NCBI GenBank assembly: GCA_963583905.1
Contig: OY757309.1
Coordinates: forward strand, 123,055,660-123,119,659
Direction of reading: 5' to 3'
Length of the DNA stretch: 64,000 nt
Source of the DNA: Stenurella melanura
Taxonomy: Eukaryota > Arthropoda > Insecta > Coleoptera > Cerambycidae
In this document: one piece after another, positions 10,285 to 23,592 of the stretch
How the letters are laid out: each line of letters starts with the position of its first letter
How positions within the stretch are numbered: position 1 is the first letter of the stretch
The notes under the pieces: generated by a model
What the model was told of the DNA's origin: nothing
Seen by the model: only the letters and a program-made list of their open reading frames with translations
Database searches by the model: none
Translations under genes and position numbers: made by a program

Positions 10285-13200
10285 AAAATTATCCGCCGTG
10301 ATGAGGCGGTTCGAAATGGTTCTATAAGATATTGGCGTAAAATCAACCGTTACCGAGTAAAATGGGTGACTAGTGAATTTTCATGTCAGCCCGCAATAAG
10401 ACGAAAACTGAACTTCGTCTATTCAGAAAATGTTATTTACCAATTTTATAGGTCTCGACGAGTTGGTTTGAAATGACTCTGTATGAATTTTTCATAAAAT
10501 CAATTGTTATCCAGCAAAATGGACTAACATGTAAATTTTCAATGCTGAGCTCGTAGTGAATCAAAACCTAAACTTCGTCTGATCGGAAAAAGTTATATAG
10601 AAAAATTATCCTCCGTGATGAGGCGGTTCGAAATGGTTCTATAAGATATTGGCGTAAAATCAACCGTTACCGAGTAAAATGGGTGAATAGTGAATTTTCA
10701 TGTTAGCCCGCAATAAGACGAAAACTGAACTTCGTCTATTCAGAATATGTTATTTACCAATTTTATAGGTCTCGACGAGTTGGTTTGGAATGACTCTATA
10801 TGAATTTTTCATAAAATCAATCGTTATCCAGCAAAATGGACTAACATGTAAATTTTCATAGGAGAGCTCGTAGTGAATCAAAACCTAAACTTCGTCTGAT
10901 CGGAAAAAGTTATATAGAAAAATTATCCGCCGTGATGAGGCGGTTCGAAATGGTTCTATAAGATATTGGCGTAAAATCAACCGTTACCGAGTAAAATGGG
11001 TGAATAGTGAATTTTCATGTCAGCCCGTAATAAGACGAAAACTGAACTTCGTCTATTCAGAAAATGTTATTTACCAATTTTATAGGTCTCGACGAGTTGG
11101 TTTGAAATGATTCTGTATGAATTTTTCATAAAATCACTTGTTATCCAGCAAAATGGACTAACATGTAAATTTTCATAGGAGAACTCGTAGTGAATCAAAA
11201 CCTAAACTTCGTCTGATCGGAAAAAGTTATATAGAAAAATTATCCGCCGTGATGAGGCGGTTCGAAATGGTTCTATAAGATATTGGCGTAAAATCAACTG
11301 TTACCGAGTAAAATGGGTGAATAGTGAATTTTCATGTCAGCCCGTAATAAGACGAAAACTGAACTTCGTCTATTCAGAAAATGTTATTTACCAATTTTAT
11401 AGGTCTCGACGAGTTGGTTTGAAATGACTCTGTATGAATTTTTCATAAAATCACTTGTTATCCAGCAAAATGGACTAACATGTAAATTTTCATAGGAGAG
11501 CTCGTGGTGAATCAAAACCTAAACTTCGTCTGATCGGAAAAAGTTATGTAGAAAAATTATCCGCCGTGATGAGGCGGTTCGAAATGGTTCTATAAGATAT
11601 TGGCGTAAAATCAACCGTTACCGAGTAAAATGGGTGAATAGTGGATTTTCATGTTAGCCCGCAATAAGACGAAAACTGAACTTCGTCTATTCAGAATATG
11701 TTACTTACCAATTTTATAGGTCTCGACGAGTTGGTTTGAAATGAATCTCTATGAATTTTTCATAAAATCAATTGTTATCCAGCAAAATGGACTAACATGT
11801 AAATTTTCATAGGAGAGCTCGTAGTGAATCAAAACCTAAACTTCGTCTGATCGGAAAAAGTTATATAGAAAAATTATCCGCCGTGATGAGGCGGTTCGAA
11901 ATGGTTCTATAAGATATTGGCGTAAAATCAACCGTTACCGAGTAAAATGGGTGAATAGTGAATTTTCATGTCAGCCCGTAATAAGACGAAAACTGAACTT
12001 CGTCTATTCAGAAAATGTTATTTACCAATTTTATAGGTCTCGACGAGTTGGTTTGAAATGATTCTGTATGAATTTTTCATAAAATCACTTGTTATCCAGC
12101 AAAATGGACTAACATGTAAATTTTCATAGGAGAACTCGTAGTGAATCAAAACCTAAACTTCGTCTGATCGGAAAAAGTTATATAGAAAAATTATCCGCCG
12201 TGATGAGGCGGTTCGAAATGGTTCTATAAGATATTGGCGTAAAATCAACCGTTACCGAGTAAAATGGGTGAATAGTGGATTTTCATGTTAGCCCGTAATA
12301 AGACGAAAACTGAACTTCGTCTATTCAGAAAATGTTATTTACCAATTTTATAGGTCTCGACGAGTTGGCTTGAAATGACTCTTTATGAATTATTCCTAAA
12401 ATCAATTGTTATCCAGCAAAATGGACTAACATGTACATTTTCAATGCAGAGCTCGTAGTGAATCAAAACCTAAATTTCGTCTGATCGGAAAAAGTTATAT
12501 AGAAAAATTATCCGCCGTGATGAGGCGGCTCGAAATGGTTCTATAAGATATTGGCGTAAAATCAACCGTTACCGAGTAAAATGGGTGAATAGTGAATTTT
12601 CATGTCAGCCCGTAATAAGACGAAAACTGAACTTCGTCTATTCAGAAAATGTTATTTACCAATTTTATAGGTCTCGACGAGTTGGTTTGAAATGACTCTG
12701 TATGAATTTTTCATAAAATCACTTGTTATCCAGCAAAATGGACTAACATGTAAATTTTCATAGGAGAGCTCGTGGTGAATCAAAACCTAAACTTCGTCTG
12801 ATCGGAAAAAGTTATGTAGAAAAATTATCCGCCGTGATGAGGCGGTTCGAAATGGTTCTATAAGATATTGGCGTAAAATCAACCGTTACCGAGTAAAATG
12901 GGTGAATAGTGGATTTTCATGTTAGCCCGCAATAAGACGAAAACTGAACTTCGTCTATTCAGAAAATGTTATTTACCAATTTTATAGGTCTCGACGAGTT
13001 GGTTTGAAATGACTGTATGAATTTTTCATAAAATCAATTGTTATCCAGCAAAATGGACTAACATGTAAATTTTCGATGCAGAGCTCGTAGTGAATCAAAA
13101 CCTAAACTTCGTCTGATCGGAAAAAGTTATATAGAAAAATTATCCGCCGTGATGAGGCGGTTCGAAATGGTTCTATAAGATATTGGCGTAAAATCAACCG

Positions 13201-14403
13201 TTACCGAGTAAAATGGGTGAATAGTGGATTTTCATGTTAGCCCGCAATAAGACGAAAACTGAACTTCGTCTATTCAGAATATGTTATTTACCCATTTTAT
13301 AGGTCTCGACGAGTTGGTTTGGAATGACTCTATATGAATTTTTCATAAAATCAATCGTTATCCAGCAAAATGGACTAACATGTAAATTTTCATAGGAGAA
13401 CTCGTAGTGAATCAAAACCTAAACTTCGTCTGATCGGAAAAAGTTATATAGAAAAATTATCCGCCGTGATGAGGCGGTTCGAAATGGTTCTATAAGATAT
13501 TGGCGTAAAATCAACCGTTACCGAGTAAAATGGGTGAATAATGGATTTTCATGTAAGCCCACAATAAGACGAAAACTGAACTTCGTCTATTCAGAATATG
13601 TTATTTACCAATTTTATAGGTCTCGACGAGTTGGTTTGGAACTATTCTATATGAATTTTTCATAAAATCAATCGTTATCCAGCAAAATGGACTAACATGT
13701 AAATTTTCATAGGAGAGCTCGTAGTGAATCAAAACCTAAACTTCGTCTGATCGGAAAAAGTTATATAGAAAAATTATCCGCCGTGATGAGGCGGTTTGAA
13801 ATGGTTCTATAAGATATTGGCGTAAAATCAACCGTTACCGAGTAAAATGGGTGAATAGTGAATTTTCATGTCAGCTCGTAATAAGACGAAAACTGAACTT
13901 CGTCTATTCAGAAAATGTTATTTACCAATTTTATAGGTCTCGACGAGTTGGTTTGAAATGACTCTGTATGAATTTTTCATAAAATCAATTGTTATCGAGC
14001 AAAATGGACTAACATGTAAATTTTCGATGCAGAGCTCGTAGTGAATCAAAACCTAAACTTCGTCTGATCGGAAAAAGTTATATAGAAAAATTATCCGCCG
14101 TGATGAGGCGGTTCGAAATTGTTCTATAAGATATTGGCGTAAAATCAACCGTTACCGAGTAAAATGGGTGACTAGTGAATTTTCATGTCAGCCCGTAATA
14201 AGACGAAAACTGAAATTCGTCTATTCAGAAAATGTTATTTACCAATTTTATAGGTCTCGACGAGTTGGTTTGGAATGACTCTTTTTGAATTTTTCATAAA
14301 ATCAATCGTAATCCAGCAAAATGGACTAACATGTAAATTTTCAACGCAGAGCTCGTAGTGAATCAAAACCTAAACTTCGTCTGATCGGAAAAAGTTATAT
14401 AGA
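10285..14403 (+). repeat. HOR unit 2: 13 monomers, 4,119 bp
   Basis: The order is T1-T8, a T9/T31 hybrid at 12821, then T32 (TTTACCCATTT, like T13), T33 (ATAATGG with GTAAGCCCAC), T34 (GCGGTTTGAAATG, GTCAGCTCG) and T35 (AAATTGTTC, GACTAGTG, GAAATTCG). The length is 13 x 317 minus 2; the 2-bp loss is GACTGTATG in the T31 part. Compared with the reference order it lacks most of T9-T31, about 22 monomers, consistent with one unequal exchange inside a monomer. This unit supplies types T32-T34 that unit 1 has lost. Confidence 0.85.
12821..13135 (+). repeat. Hybrid monomer T9/T31
   Basis: It follows T8 (GTTATGTAG). Its 5' part is compatible with T9, while AAAATGTTATTT, GACTGTATG and CGATGCAG are T31 features. 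It marks the deletion of T10-T30 that made the 13-monomer unit. It recurs at 36413-36727. Confidence 0.7.
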
Positions 14404-17256
14404 AAAATTATCCGCCGTGGTGAGGCGGTTCGAAATGGTTCTATAAGATATTGGCGTAAAATCAACCGTTACCGAGTAAAATGGGTGACTAGTGAATTTT
14501 CATGTCAGCCCGCAATAAGACGAAAACTGAACTTCGTCTATTCAGAAAATGTTATTTACCAATTTTATAGGTCTCGACGAGTTGGTTTGAAATGACTCTG
14601 TATGAATTTTTCATAAAATCAATTGTTATCCAGCAAAATGGACTAACATGTAAATTTTCAATGCTGAGCTCGTAGTGAATCAAAACCTAAACTTCGTCTG
14701 ATCGGAAAAAGTTATATAGAAAAATTATCCTCCGTGATGAGGCGGTTCGAAATGGTTCTATAAGATATTGGCGTAAAATCAACCGTTACCGAGTAAAATG
14801 GGTGAATAGTGAATTTTCATGTTAACCCGCAATAAGACGAAAACTGAACTTCGTCTATTCAGAAAATGTTATTTACCAATTTTATAGGTCTCGACGAGTT
14901 GGTTTGGAATGACTCTATATGAATTTTTCATAAAATCAATCGTTATCCAGCAAAATGGACTAACATGTAAATTTTCATAGGAGAGCTCGTAGTGAATCAA
15001 AACCTAAACTTCGTCTGATCGGAAAAAGTTATATAGAAAAATTATCCGCCGTGATGAGGCGGTTCGAAATGGTTCTATAAGATATTGGCGTAAAATCAAC
15101 CGTTACCGAGTAAAATGGGTGAATAGTGAATTTTCATGTCAGCCCGTAATAAGACGAAAACTGAACTTCGTCTATTCAGAAAATGTTATTTACCAATTTT
15201 ATAGGTCTCGACGAGTTGGTTTGAAATGATTCTGTATGAATTTTTCATAAAATCACTTGTTATCCAGCAAAATGGACTAACATGTAAATTTTCATAGGAG
15301 AACTCGTAGTGAATCAAAACCTAAACTTCGTCTGATCGGAAAAAGTTATATAGAAAAATTATCCGCCGTGATGAGGCGGTTCGAAATGGTTCTATAAGAT
15401 ATTGGCGTAAAATCAACTGTTACCGAGTAAAATGGGTGAATAGTGAATTTTCATGTCAGCCCGTAATAAGACGAAAACTGAACTTCGTCTATTCAGAAAA
15501 TGTTATTTACCAATTTTATAGGTCTCGACGAGTTGGTTTGAAATGACTCTGTATGAATTTTTCATAAAATCACTTGTTATCCAGCAAAATGTACTAACAT
15601 GTAAATTTTCATAGGAGAGCTCGTGGTGAATCAAAACCTAAACTTCGTCTGATCGGAAAAAGTTATGTAGAAAAATTATCCGCCGTGATGAGGCGGTTCG
15701 AAATGGTTCTATAAGATATTGGCGTAAAATCAACCGTTACCGAGTAAAATGGGTGAATAGTGGATTTTCATGTTAGCCCGCAATAAGACGAAAACTGAAC
15801 TTCGTCTATTCAGAATATGTTACTTACCAATTTTATAGGTCTCGACAAGTTGGTTTGAAATGAATCTCTATGAATTTTTCATAAAATCAATTGTTATCCA
15901 GCAAAATGGACTAACATGTAAATTTTCATAGGAGAGCTCGTAGTGAATCAAAACCTAAACTTCGTCTGATCGGAAAAAGTTATATAGAAAAATTATCCGC
16001 CGTGATGAGGCGGTTCGAAATGGTTCTATAAGATATTGGCGTAAAATCAACCGTTACCGAGTAAAATGGGTGAATAGTGAATTTTCATGTCAGCCCGTAA
16101 TAAGACGAAAACTGAACTTCGTCTATTCAGAAAATGTTATTTACCAATTTTATAGGTCTCGACGAGTTGGTTTGAAATGATTCTGTATGAATTTTTCATA
16201 AAATCACTTGTTATCCAGCAAAATGGACTAACATGTAAATTTTCATAGGAGAACTCGTAGTGAATCAAAACCTAAACTTCGTCTGATCGGAAAAAGTTAT
16301 ATAGAAAAATTATCCGCCGTGATGAGGCGGTTCGAAATGGTTCTATAAGATATTGGCGTAAAATCAACCGTTACCGAGTAAAATGGGTGAATAGTGGATT
16401 TTCATGTTAGCCCGTAATAAGACGAAAACTGAACTTCGTCTATTCAGAAAATGTTATTTACCAATTTTATAGGTCTCGACGAGTTGGCTTGAAATGACTC
16501 TTTATGAATTATTCCTAAAATCAATTGTTATCCAGCAAAATGGACTAACATGTACATTTTCAATGCAGAGCTCGTAGTGAATCAAAACCTAAATTTCGTC
16601 TGATCTGAAAAAGTTATATAGAAAAATTATCCGCCGTGATGAGGCGGTTCGAAATGGTTCTATAAGATATTGGCGTAAAATCAACCGTTACCGAGTAAAA
16701 TGGGTGAATAGTGAATTTTCATGTCAGCCCGTAATAAGACGAAAACTGAACTTCGTCTATTCAGAAAATGTTATTTACCAATTTTATAGGTCTCGACGAG
16801 TTGGTTTGAAATGACTCTGTATGAATTTTTCATAAAATCACTTGTTATCCAGCAAAATGGACTAACATGTAAATTTTCATAGGAGAGCTCGTGGTGAATC
16901 AAAACCTAAACTTCGTCTGATCGGAAAAAGTTATGTAGAAAAATTATCCGCCGTGATGAGGCGGTTCGAAATGGTTCTATAAGATATTGGCGTAAAATCA
17001 ACCGTTACCGAGTAAAATGGGTGAATAGTGGATTTTCATGTTAGCCCGCAATAAGACGAAAACTGAACTTCGTCTATTCAGAATATGTTACTTACCAATT
17101 TTATAGGTCTCGACGAGTTGGTTTGAAATGACTCTTTATGAATTTTTCATAAAATCAATCGTAATCCAGCAAAATGGACTAACATGTAAATTTTCAATGC
17201 AGAGCTCGTAGTGAATCAAAACCTAAACTTCGTCTGATCGGAAAAAGTTATATAGA
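14404..17256 (+). repeat. HOR unit 3: 9 monomers, 2,853 bp
   Basis: Nine monomers of exactly 317 bp: T1-T8 followed by a T9/T35 hybrid (16940-17256). The hybrid has the T9 features TTACTTACC and GACTCTTTATG, then AATGCAGAGCTC, which is the T35 ending that precedes T1. Private changes that mark this copy are GGTGAGG (14419), GTTAACCCGC (14821), AATGTACTAAC (15588), CTCGACAAG (15841) and TGATCTGAA (16611). All recur 23,592 bp downstream. Confidence 0.85.
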
Positions 17257-17573
17257 AAAATTATCCGCCGTGATGAGGCGGTTCGAAATGGTTCTATAAG
17301 ATATTGGCGTAAAATCAACCGTTACCGAGTAAAATGGGTGACTAGTGAATTTTCATGTCAGCCCGCAATAAGACGAAAACTGAACTTCGTCTATTCAGAA
17401 AATGTTATTTACCAATTTTATAGGTCTCGACGAGTTGGTTTGAAATGACTCTGTATGAATTTTTCATAAAATCAATTGTTATCCAGCAAAATGGACTAAC
17501 ATGTAAATTTTCAATGCTGAGCTCGTAGTGAATCAAAACCTAAACTTCGTCTGATCGGAAAAAGTTATATAGA

Positions 17574-17890
17574 AAAATTATCCTCCGTGATGAGGCGGTT
17601 CGAAATGGTTCTATAAGATATTGGCGTAAAATCAACCGTTACCGAGTAAAATGGGTGAATAGTGAATTTTCATGTTAGCCCGCAATAAGACGAAAACTGA
17701 ACTTCGTCTATTCAGAATATGTTATTTACCAATTTTATAGGTCTCGACGAGTTTGTTTGGAATTATTCTATATGAATTTTTCATAAAATCAATCGTTATC
17801 CAGCAAAATGGACTAACATGTAAATTTTCATAGGAGAACTCGTAGTGAATCAAAACCTAAACTTCGTCTGATCGGAAAAAGTTATATAGA
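17574..17890 (+). repeat. Hybrid monomer T2/T10
   Basis: The 5' part has CCTCCGTG and AGTGAATTTTC with GTTAGCCCGC (T2). The 3' part has GAGTTTGTTTGGAATTATTC (T10). The switch lies between about 17690 and 17752. It removes T3-T9. It recurs at 41166. Confidence 0.8.
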
Positions 17891-20800
17891 AAAATTATCC
17901 GCCGTGATGAGGCAGTTCGAAATGGTTTTATAAGATATTGGCGTAAAATCAACCGTTACCGAGTAAAATGGGTGAATAATGAATTTTCATGTCAGCCCGT
18001 AATAAGACGAAAACTGAACTTCGTCTATTCAGAAAATGTTATTTACCAATTTTATAGGTCTCGACGAGTTGGTTTGAAATGACTCTGTATGAATTTTTCA
18101 TAAAATCAATTGTTATCCAGCAAAATGGACTAACATGTAAATTTTCAATGCAGAGCTCGTAGTGAATCAAAACCTAAACTTCGTCTGATCGGAAAAAGTT
18201 ATATAAAAAAATTATCCGCCGTGATGAGGCGGTTCGAAATGGTTCTATAAGATATTGGCGTAAAATCAACCGTTACCGAGTAAAATGGGTGAATAGTGGA
18301 TTTTCATGTTAGCCCGCAATAAGACGAAAACTGAAATTCGTCTATTCAGAAAATGTTATTTACCAATTTTATAGGTCTCGACGAGTTGGTTTGAAATGAT
18401 TCTTTATGAATTTTTCATAAAATCAATTGTTATCCAGCAAAATGGACTAACATGTAAATCTTCATAGGAGAGCTCGTAGTGAATCAAAACCTAAACTTCG
18501 TCTGATCGGAAAAAGTTATATAGAAAAATTATCCGCCGTGATGAGGCGGTTCGAAATGGTTCTATAAGATATTGGCGTAAAATCAACCGTTACCGAGTAA
18601 AATGGGTGAATAGTGGATTTTCATGTTGGCCCGCAATAAGACGAAAACTGAACTTCGTCTATTCAGAATATGTTATTTACCCATTTTATAGGTCTCGACG
18701 AGTTGGTTTGGAATGACTCTATATGAATTTTTCATAAAATCAATCGTTATCCAGCAAAATGGACTAACATGTAAATTTTCATAGGAGAACTCGTAGTGAA
18801 TCAAAACCTAAACTTTGTCTGATCGGAAAAAGTTATATAGAAAAATTATTCGCCGTGATGAGGCGGTTCGAAATGGTTCTATAAGATATTGGCGTAAAAT
18901 CAACCGTTACCGAGTAAAATGGGTGAATAGTGGATTTTCATGTAAGCCCACAATAAGACGAAAACTGAACTTCGTCTATTCAGAATATGTTATTTTCCAA
19001 TTTTATAGGTCTCGACGAGTTGGTTTGGAACTATTCTATATGAATTTTTCATAAAATCAATCGTTATCCAGCAAAATGGACTAACATGTAAATTTTCATA
19101 GGAGAGCTCGTAGTGAATCAAAACCTAAACTTCGTCTGATCGGAAAAAGTTATAAAGAAAAATTATTCACCGTGATGAGGCGGTTCGAAATGGTTCTATA
19201 AGATATTGGCGTAAAATCAACTGTTACCGAGTAAAATGGGTGAATAGTGGATTTTCATGTAAGCCCACAATAAGACGAAAACTGAACTTCGTCTATTCAG
19301 AATATGTTATTTACCAATTTTATAGGTCTCGACGAGTTGGTTTGGAACTATTCTATATGAATTTTTCATAAAATCAATGGTTATCCAGCAAAATGAACTA
19401 ACATGTTAATCTTCATAGGAGAGCTCGTAGTGAATCAAAACCTAAACTTCGTCTGATCGGAAAAAGTTATATAGAAAAATTATCCGCCGTGCTGAGGCGG
19501 TTCGAAATGGTTCTATAAGATATTGGCGTAAAATCAACCGCTACCGAGTAAAATGGGTGAATAGAGAATTTTCATGTCAGCCCGTATAAGACGAAAACTG
19601 AACTTCGTCTATTCAGAAAATGTTATTTACCAATTTTATAGGTCTCCACGAGTTGGTTTGAAATGACTCTGTATGAATTTTTCATAAAATCAATCGTAAT
19701 CCAGCAAAATGGACTAACGTGTAAATTTTCATAGGAGAGCTCGTGGTGAATCAAAACCTAAACTTCGTCTGATCGGAAAAAGTTATATAGAAAAATTATC
19801 CGCCGCGGTGAGGCGGTTCGAAATGGTTCTATAAGATATTGGCGTAAAATCAACCGTTACCGAGTAAAATGGGTGAATAGTGAATTTTCATGTCAGCCCG
19901 TAATAAGACGAAAACTGAACTTCGTCTATTCAGAAAATGTTATTTACCAATTTTATAGGTCTCGACGAGTTGGTTTGAAATGACTCTGTATGAATTTTTC
20001 ATAAAATCAATTGTTATCCAGCAAAATGGACTAACATGTAAATTTTCAATGCAGAGCTCGTAGTGAATCAAAACCTAAACTTCGTCTAATCGGAAAAAGT
20101 TATATAGAAAAATTATCCGCCGTGATGAGGCGGTTCGAAATGGTTCTATAAGATATTGGCGTGAAATCATCCGTTACCGAGTAAAATGGGTGAATAATGG
20201 ATTTTCATGTTAGCCCGCAATAAGACGAAAACTGAACTTCGTCTATTCAGAATATGTTATTTACCAATTTTATAGGTCTCGACGAGTTGGTTTGGAATGA
20301 CTCTATATGAATTTTTCATAAAATCAATTGTTATCCAGCAAAATGGACTAACATGTTAATCTTCATAGGAGAGCTCGTAGTGAATCAAAACCTAAACTTC
20401 GTCCGATCGGAAAAAGTTATATAGAAAAACTATCCGCCGTTATGAGGCGGTTCGAAATGGCTCTATAAGATATTGGCGTAAAATCAACCGTTACCGAGTA
20501 AAATGGGTGAATAGTGAATTTTCATGTCAGCCCGTAATAAGACGAAAACTGAACTTCGTCTATTCAGAAAATGTTATTTACCAATTTTATAGGTCTCGAC
20601 GAGTTGGTTTGAAATGACTCTGTATGAATTTTTCATAAAATCAATCGTTATCCAGCAAAATGGACTAACATGTAAATTTTCATAGGATAGCTCGTGGTGA
20701 ATCAAAACCTAAACTTCGCCTGATCGGAAAAAGTTATATAGAAAAATTATCCGCCGTGATGAGGCAGATCGAAATGGTTCTATAAGATATTGGCGTAAAA

Positions 20801-21960
20801 TCAACCGTTACCGAGTAAAATGGGTGAATAGTGGATTTTCATGTTAGCCCGCAATAAGACGAAAACTGAACTTCGTCTATTCAGAATATGTTATTTACCA
20901 ATTTTATAGGTCTCGACGAGTTGGTTTGGAACTATTCTATATGAATTTTTCATAAAATCAATCGTTATCCAGCAAAATGGACTAACATGTAAATTTTCAT
21001 AGGAGAGCTCGTAGTGAATCAAAACCTAAACTTCGTCTGATCGGAAAAAGTTATATAGAAAAATTATCCGCCGTGATGAGGCGGTTCGAAATGGCTCTAT
21101 AAGATATTGGCGTAAAATCAACCGTTACCGAGTAAAATGGGTGAATAATGGATTTTCATGTCAGCCCGTATAAGACGAAAACTGAACTTCGTCTATTCAG
21201 AATATGTTATTTACCAATTTTATAGGTCTCGACGAGTTGGTTTGAAATGATTCTATATGAATTTTTCATAAAATCAATCGTTATCCAGCAAAATGGACTA
21301 ACATGTAAATTTTCATAGGAGAGCTCGTAGTGAATCAAAACCTAAACTTGGTCTGATCGGAAAAAGTTATATAGAAAAATTATCCGCCGTGATGAGGCGG
21401 TTCGAAATGGCTCTATAAGATATTGGCGTAAAATCAACCGTTACCGAGTAAAATGGGTGAATAGTGAATTTTCATGTCAGCCCGTATAAGACGAAAACTG
21501 AACTTCGTCTTTCAGAAAATGTTTTTTACCAATTTTATAGGTCTCGACGAGTTGGTTTGAAATGACTCTGTATGAATTTTTCATAAAAACAATTGTTATC
21601 CAGCAAAATGGACTAACATGTAAATTTTCAATGCAGAGCTCGTAGTGAATCAAAACCTAAACTTCGTCTGATCGGAAAAAGTTATATAGAAAAATTATCC
21701 GCCGTGATGAGGCGGTTCGAAATGGTTCTATAAGATATTGGCGTAAAATCAACCGTTACCGAGTAAAATGGGTGAATATTGGATTTTCATGTTAGCCCGC
21801 AATAAGACGAAAACTGAACTTCGTCTATTCAGAATATGTTATTTACCAATTTTATAGGTCTCGACGAGTTGGTTTGGAATGACTCTATATGAATTTTTCA
21901 TAAAATCAATCGTTATCCAGCAAAATGGTGTAACATGTAAATTTTCATAGGAGAGCTCGT
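17752..21960 (+). repeat. 4.2-kb segment copied from 3032-7240 (offset 14,720)
   Basis: Types T10 (3' part) to T23 occur in the same order in both places. I noticed only four differences: GTTGGCCCGC against GTTAGCCCGC (18628), AATTGTT against AATTTTT (20012), ATAATGG against ATAGTGG (21149) and ATATTGG against ATAGTGG (21779). The copy is therefore about 99.9% identical. It is clearly older than the 23,592-bp repeat, which carries all four of these changes along. Confidence 0.8.
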
Positions 21961-22007
21961 GGTGAATCAAAACCTAAACTTCGTCTGATCGGAAAAAGTT
22001 ATGTAGA
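21691..22007 (+). repeat. Hybrid monomer T23/T4
   Basis: AATGGTGTAAC (T23) at about 21925 is followed within 30 bases by AGCTCGTGG and then GTTATGTAG (T4). The switch lies between 21936 and 21961. This is the right edge of the long-range duplication. Confidence 0.8.
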
Positions 22008-23592
22008 AAAATTATCCGCCGTGATGAGGCGGTTCGAAATGGTTCTATAAGATATTGGCGTAAAATCAACCGTTACCGAGTAAAATGGGTTAATAGTGGA
22101 TTTTCATGTTAGCCCGCAATAAGACGAAAACTGAACTTCGTCTATTCAGAATATGTTACTTACCAATTTTATAGGTCTCGACGAGTTGGTTTGAAATGAA
22201 TCTCTATGAATTTTTCATAAAATCAATTGTTATCCAGCAAAATGGACTAACATGTAAATTTTCATAGGAGAGCTCGTAGTGAATCAAAACCTAAACTTCG
22301 TCTGATCGGAAAAAGTTATATAGAAAAATTATCCGCCGTGATGAGGCGGTTCGAAATGGTTCTATAAGATATTGGCGTAAAATCAACCGTTACCGAGTAA
22401 AATGGGTGAATAGTGAATTTTCATGTCAGCCCGTAATAAGACGAAAACTGAACTTCGTCTATTCAGAAAATGTTATTTACCAATTTTATAGGTCTCGACG
22501 AGTTGGTTTGAAATGATTCTGTATGAATTTTTCATAAAATCACTTGTTATCCAGCAAAATGGACTAACATGTAAATTTTCATAGGAGAACTCGTAGTGAA
22601 TCAAAACCTAAACTTCGTCTGATCGGAAAAAGTTATATAGAAAAATTATCCGCCGTGATGAGGCGGTTCGAAATGGTTCTATAAGATATTGGCGTAAAAT
22701 CAACCGTTACCGAGTAAAATGAGTGAATAGTGGATTTTCATGTTAGCCCGTAATAAGACGAAAACTGAACTTCGTCTATTCAGAAAATGTTATTTACCAA
22801 TTTTATAGGTCTCGACGAGTTGGCTTGAAATGACTCTTTATGAATTATTCCTAAAATCAATTGTTATCCAGCAAAATGGACTAACATGTACATTTTCAAT
22901 GCAGAGCTCGTAGTGAATCAAAACCTAAATTTCGTCTGATCGGAAAAAGTTATATAGAAAAATTATCCGCCGTGATGAGGCGGTTCGAAATGGTTCTATA
23001 AGATATTGGCGTAAAATCAACCGTTACCGAGTAAAATGGGTGAATAGTGAATTTTCATGTCAGCCCGTAATAAGACGAAAACTGAACTTCGTCTATTCAG
23101 AAAATGTTATTTACCAATTTTATAGGTCTCGACGAGTTGGTTTGAAATGACTCTGTATGAATTTTTCATAAAATCACTTGTTATCCAGCAAAATGGACTA
23201 ACATGTAAATTTTCATAGGAGAGCTCGTGGTGAATCAAAACCTAAACTTCGTCTGATCGGAAAAAGTTATGTAGAAAAATTATCCGCCGTGATGAGGCGG
23301 TTCGAAATGGTTCTATAAGATATTGGCGTAAAATCAACCGTTACCGAGTAAAATGGGTGAATAGTGGATTTTCATGTTAGCCCGCAATAAGACGAAAACT
23401 GAACTTCGTCTATTCAGAATATGTTACTTACCAATTTTATAGGTCTCGACGAGTTGGTTTGAAATGACTCTTTATGAATTTTTCATAAAATCAATCGTAA
23501 TCCAGCAAAATGGACTAACATGTAAATTTTCAATGCAGAGCTCGTAGTGAATCAAAACCTAAACTTCGTCTGATCGGAAAAAGTTATATAGA

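Larger units (their letters stand above)
1..21960 (+). repeat. Long-range duplication, copy A (at least 21.96 kb)
   Basis: This stretch matches 23593-45552 at a fixed offset of 23,592 bp. The left boundary is the window edge, so the true repeat may be longer. The right boundary is sharp: base 21961 is G (AGCTCGTGG) while 45553 is A (AGCTCGTAG), after which the two copies follow different monomer types. Single-base changes private to one monomer are shared in every case I checked, for example at 9247, 9608, 13996, 15590, 16615, 18628, 21149 and 21779. Confidence 0.85.
17257..23592 (+). repeat. HOR unit 4: 20 monomers, 6,336 bp
   Basis: The order is T1, T2/T10 hybrid (17574), T11-T22, T23/T4 hybrid (21691), T5-T8, and a T9/T35 hybrid ending at 23592. 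The length is 20 x 317 minus 4, the loss coming from T16, T21 and T22. The T10-T23 part copies 3032-7240 at a distance of 14,720 bp with only a few differences. The T4-T9 tail copies the end of unit 3 at 6,336 bp. The unit is therefore a mosaic of two older segments. Confidence 0.85.
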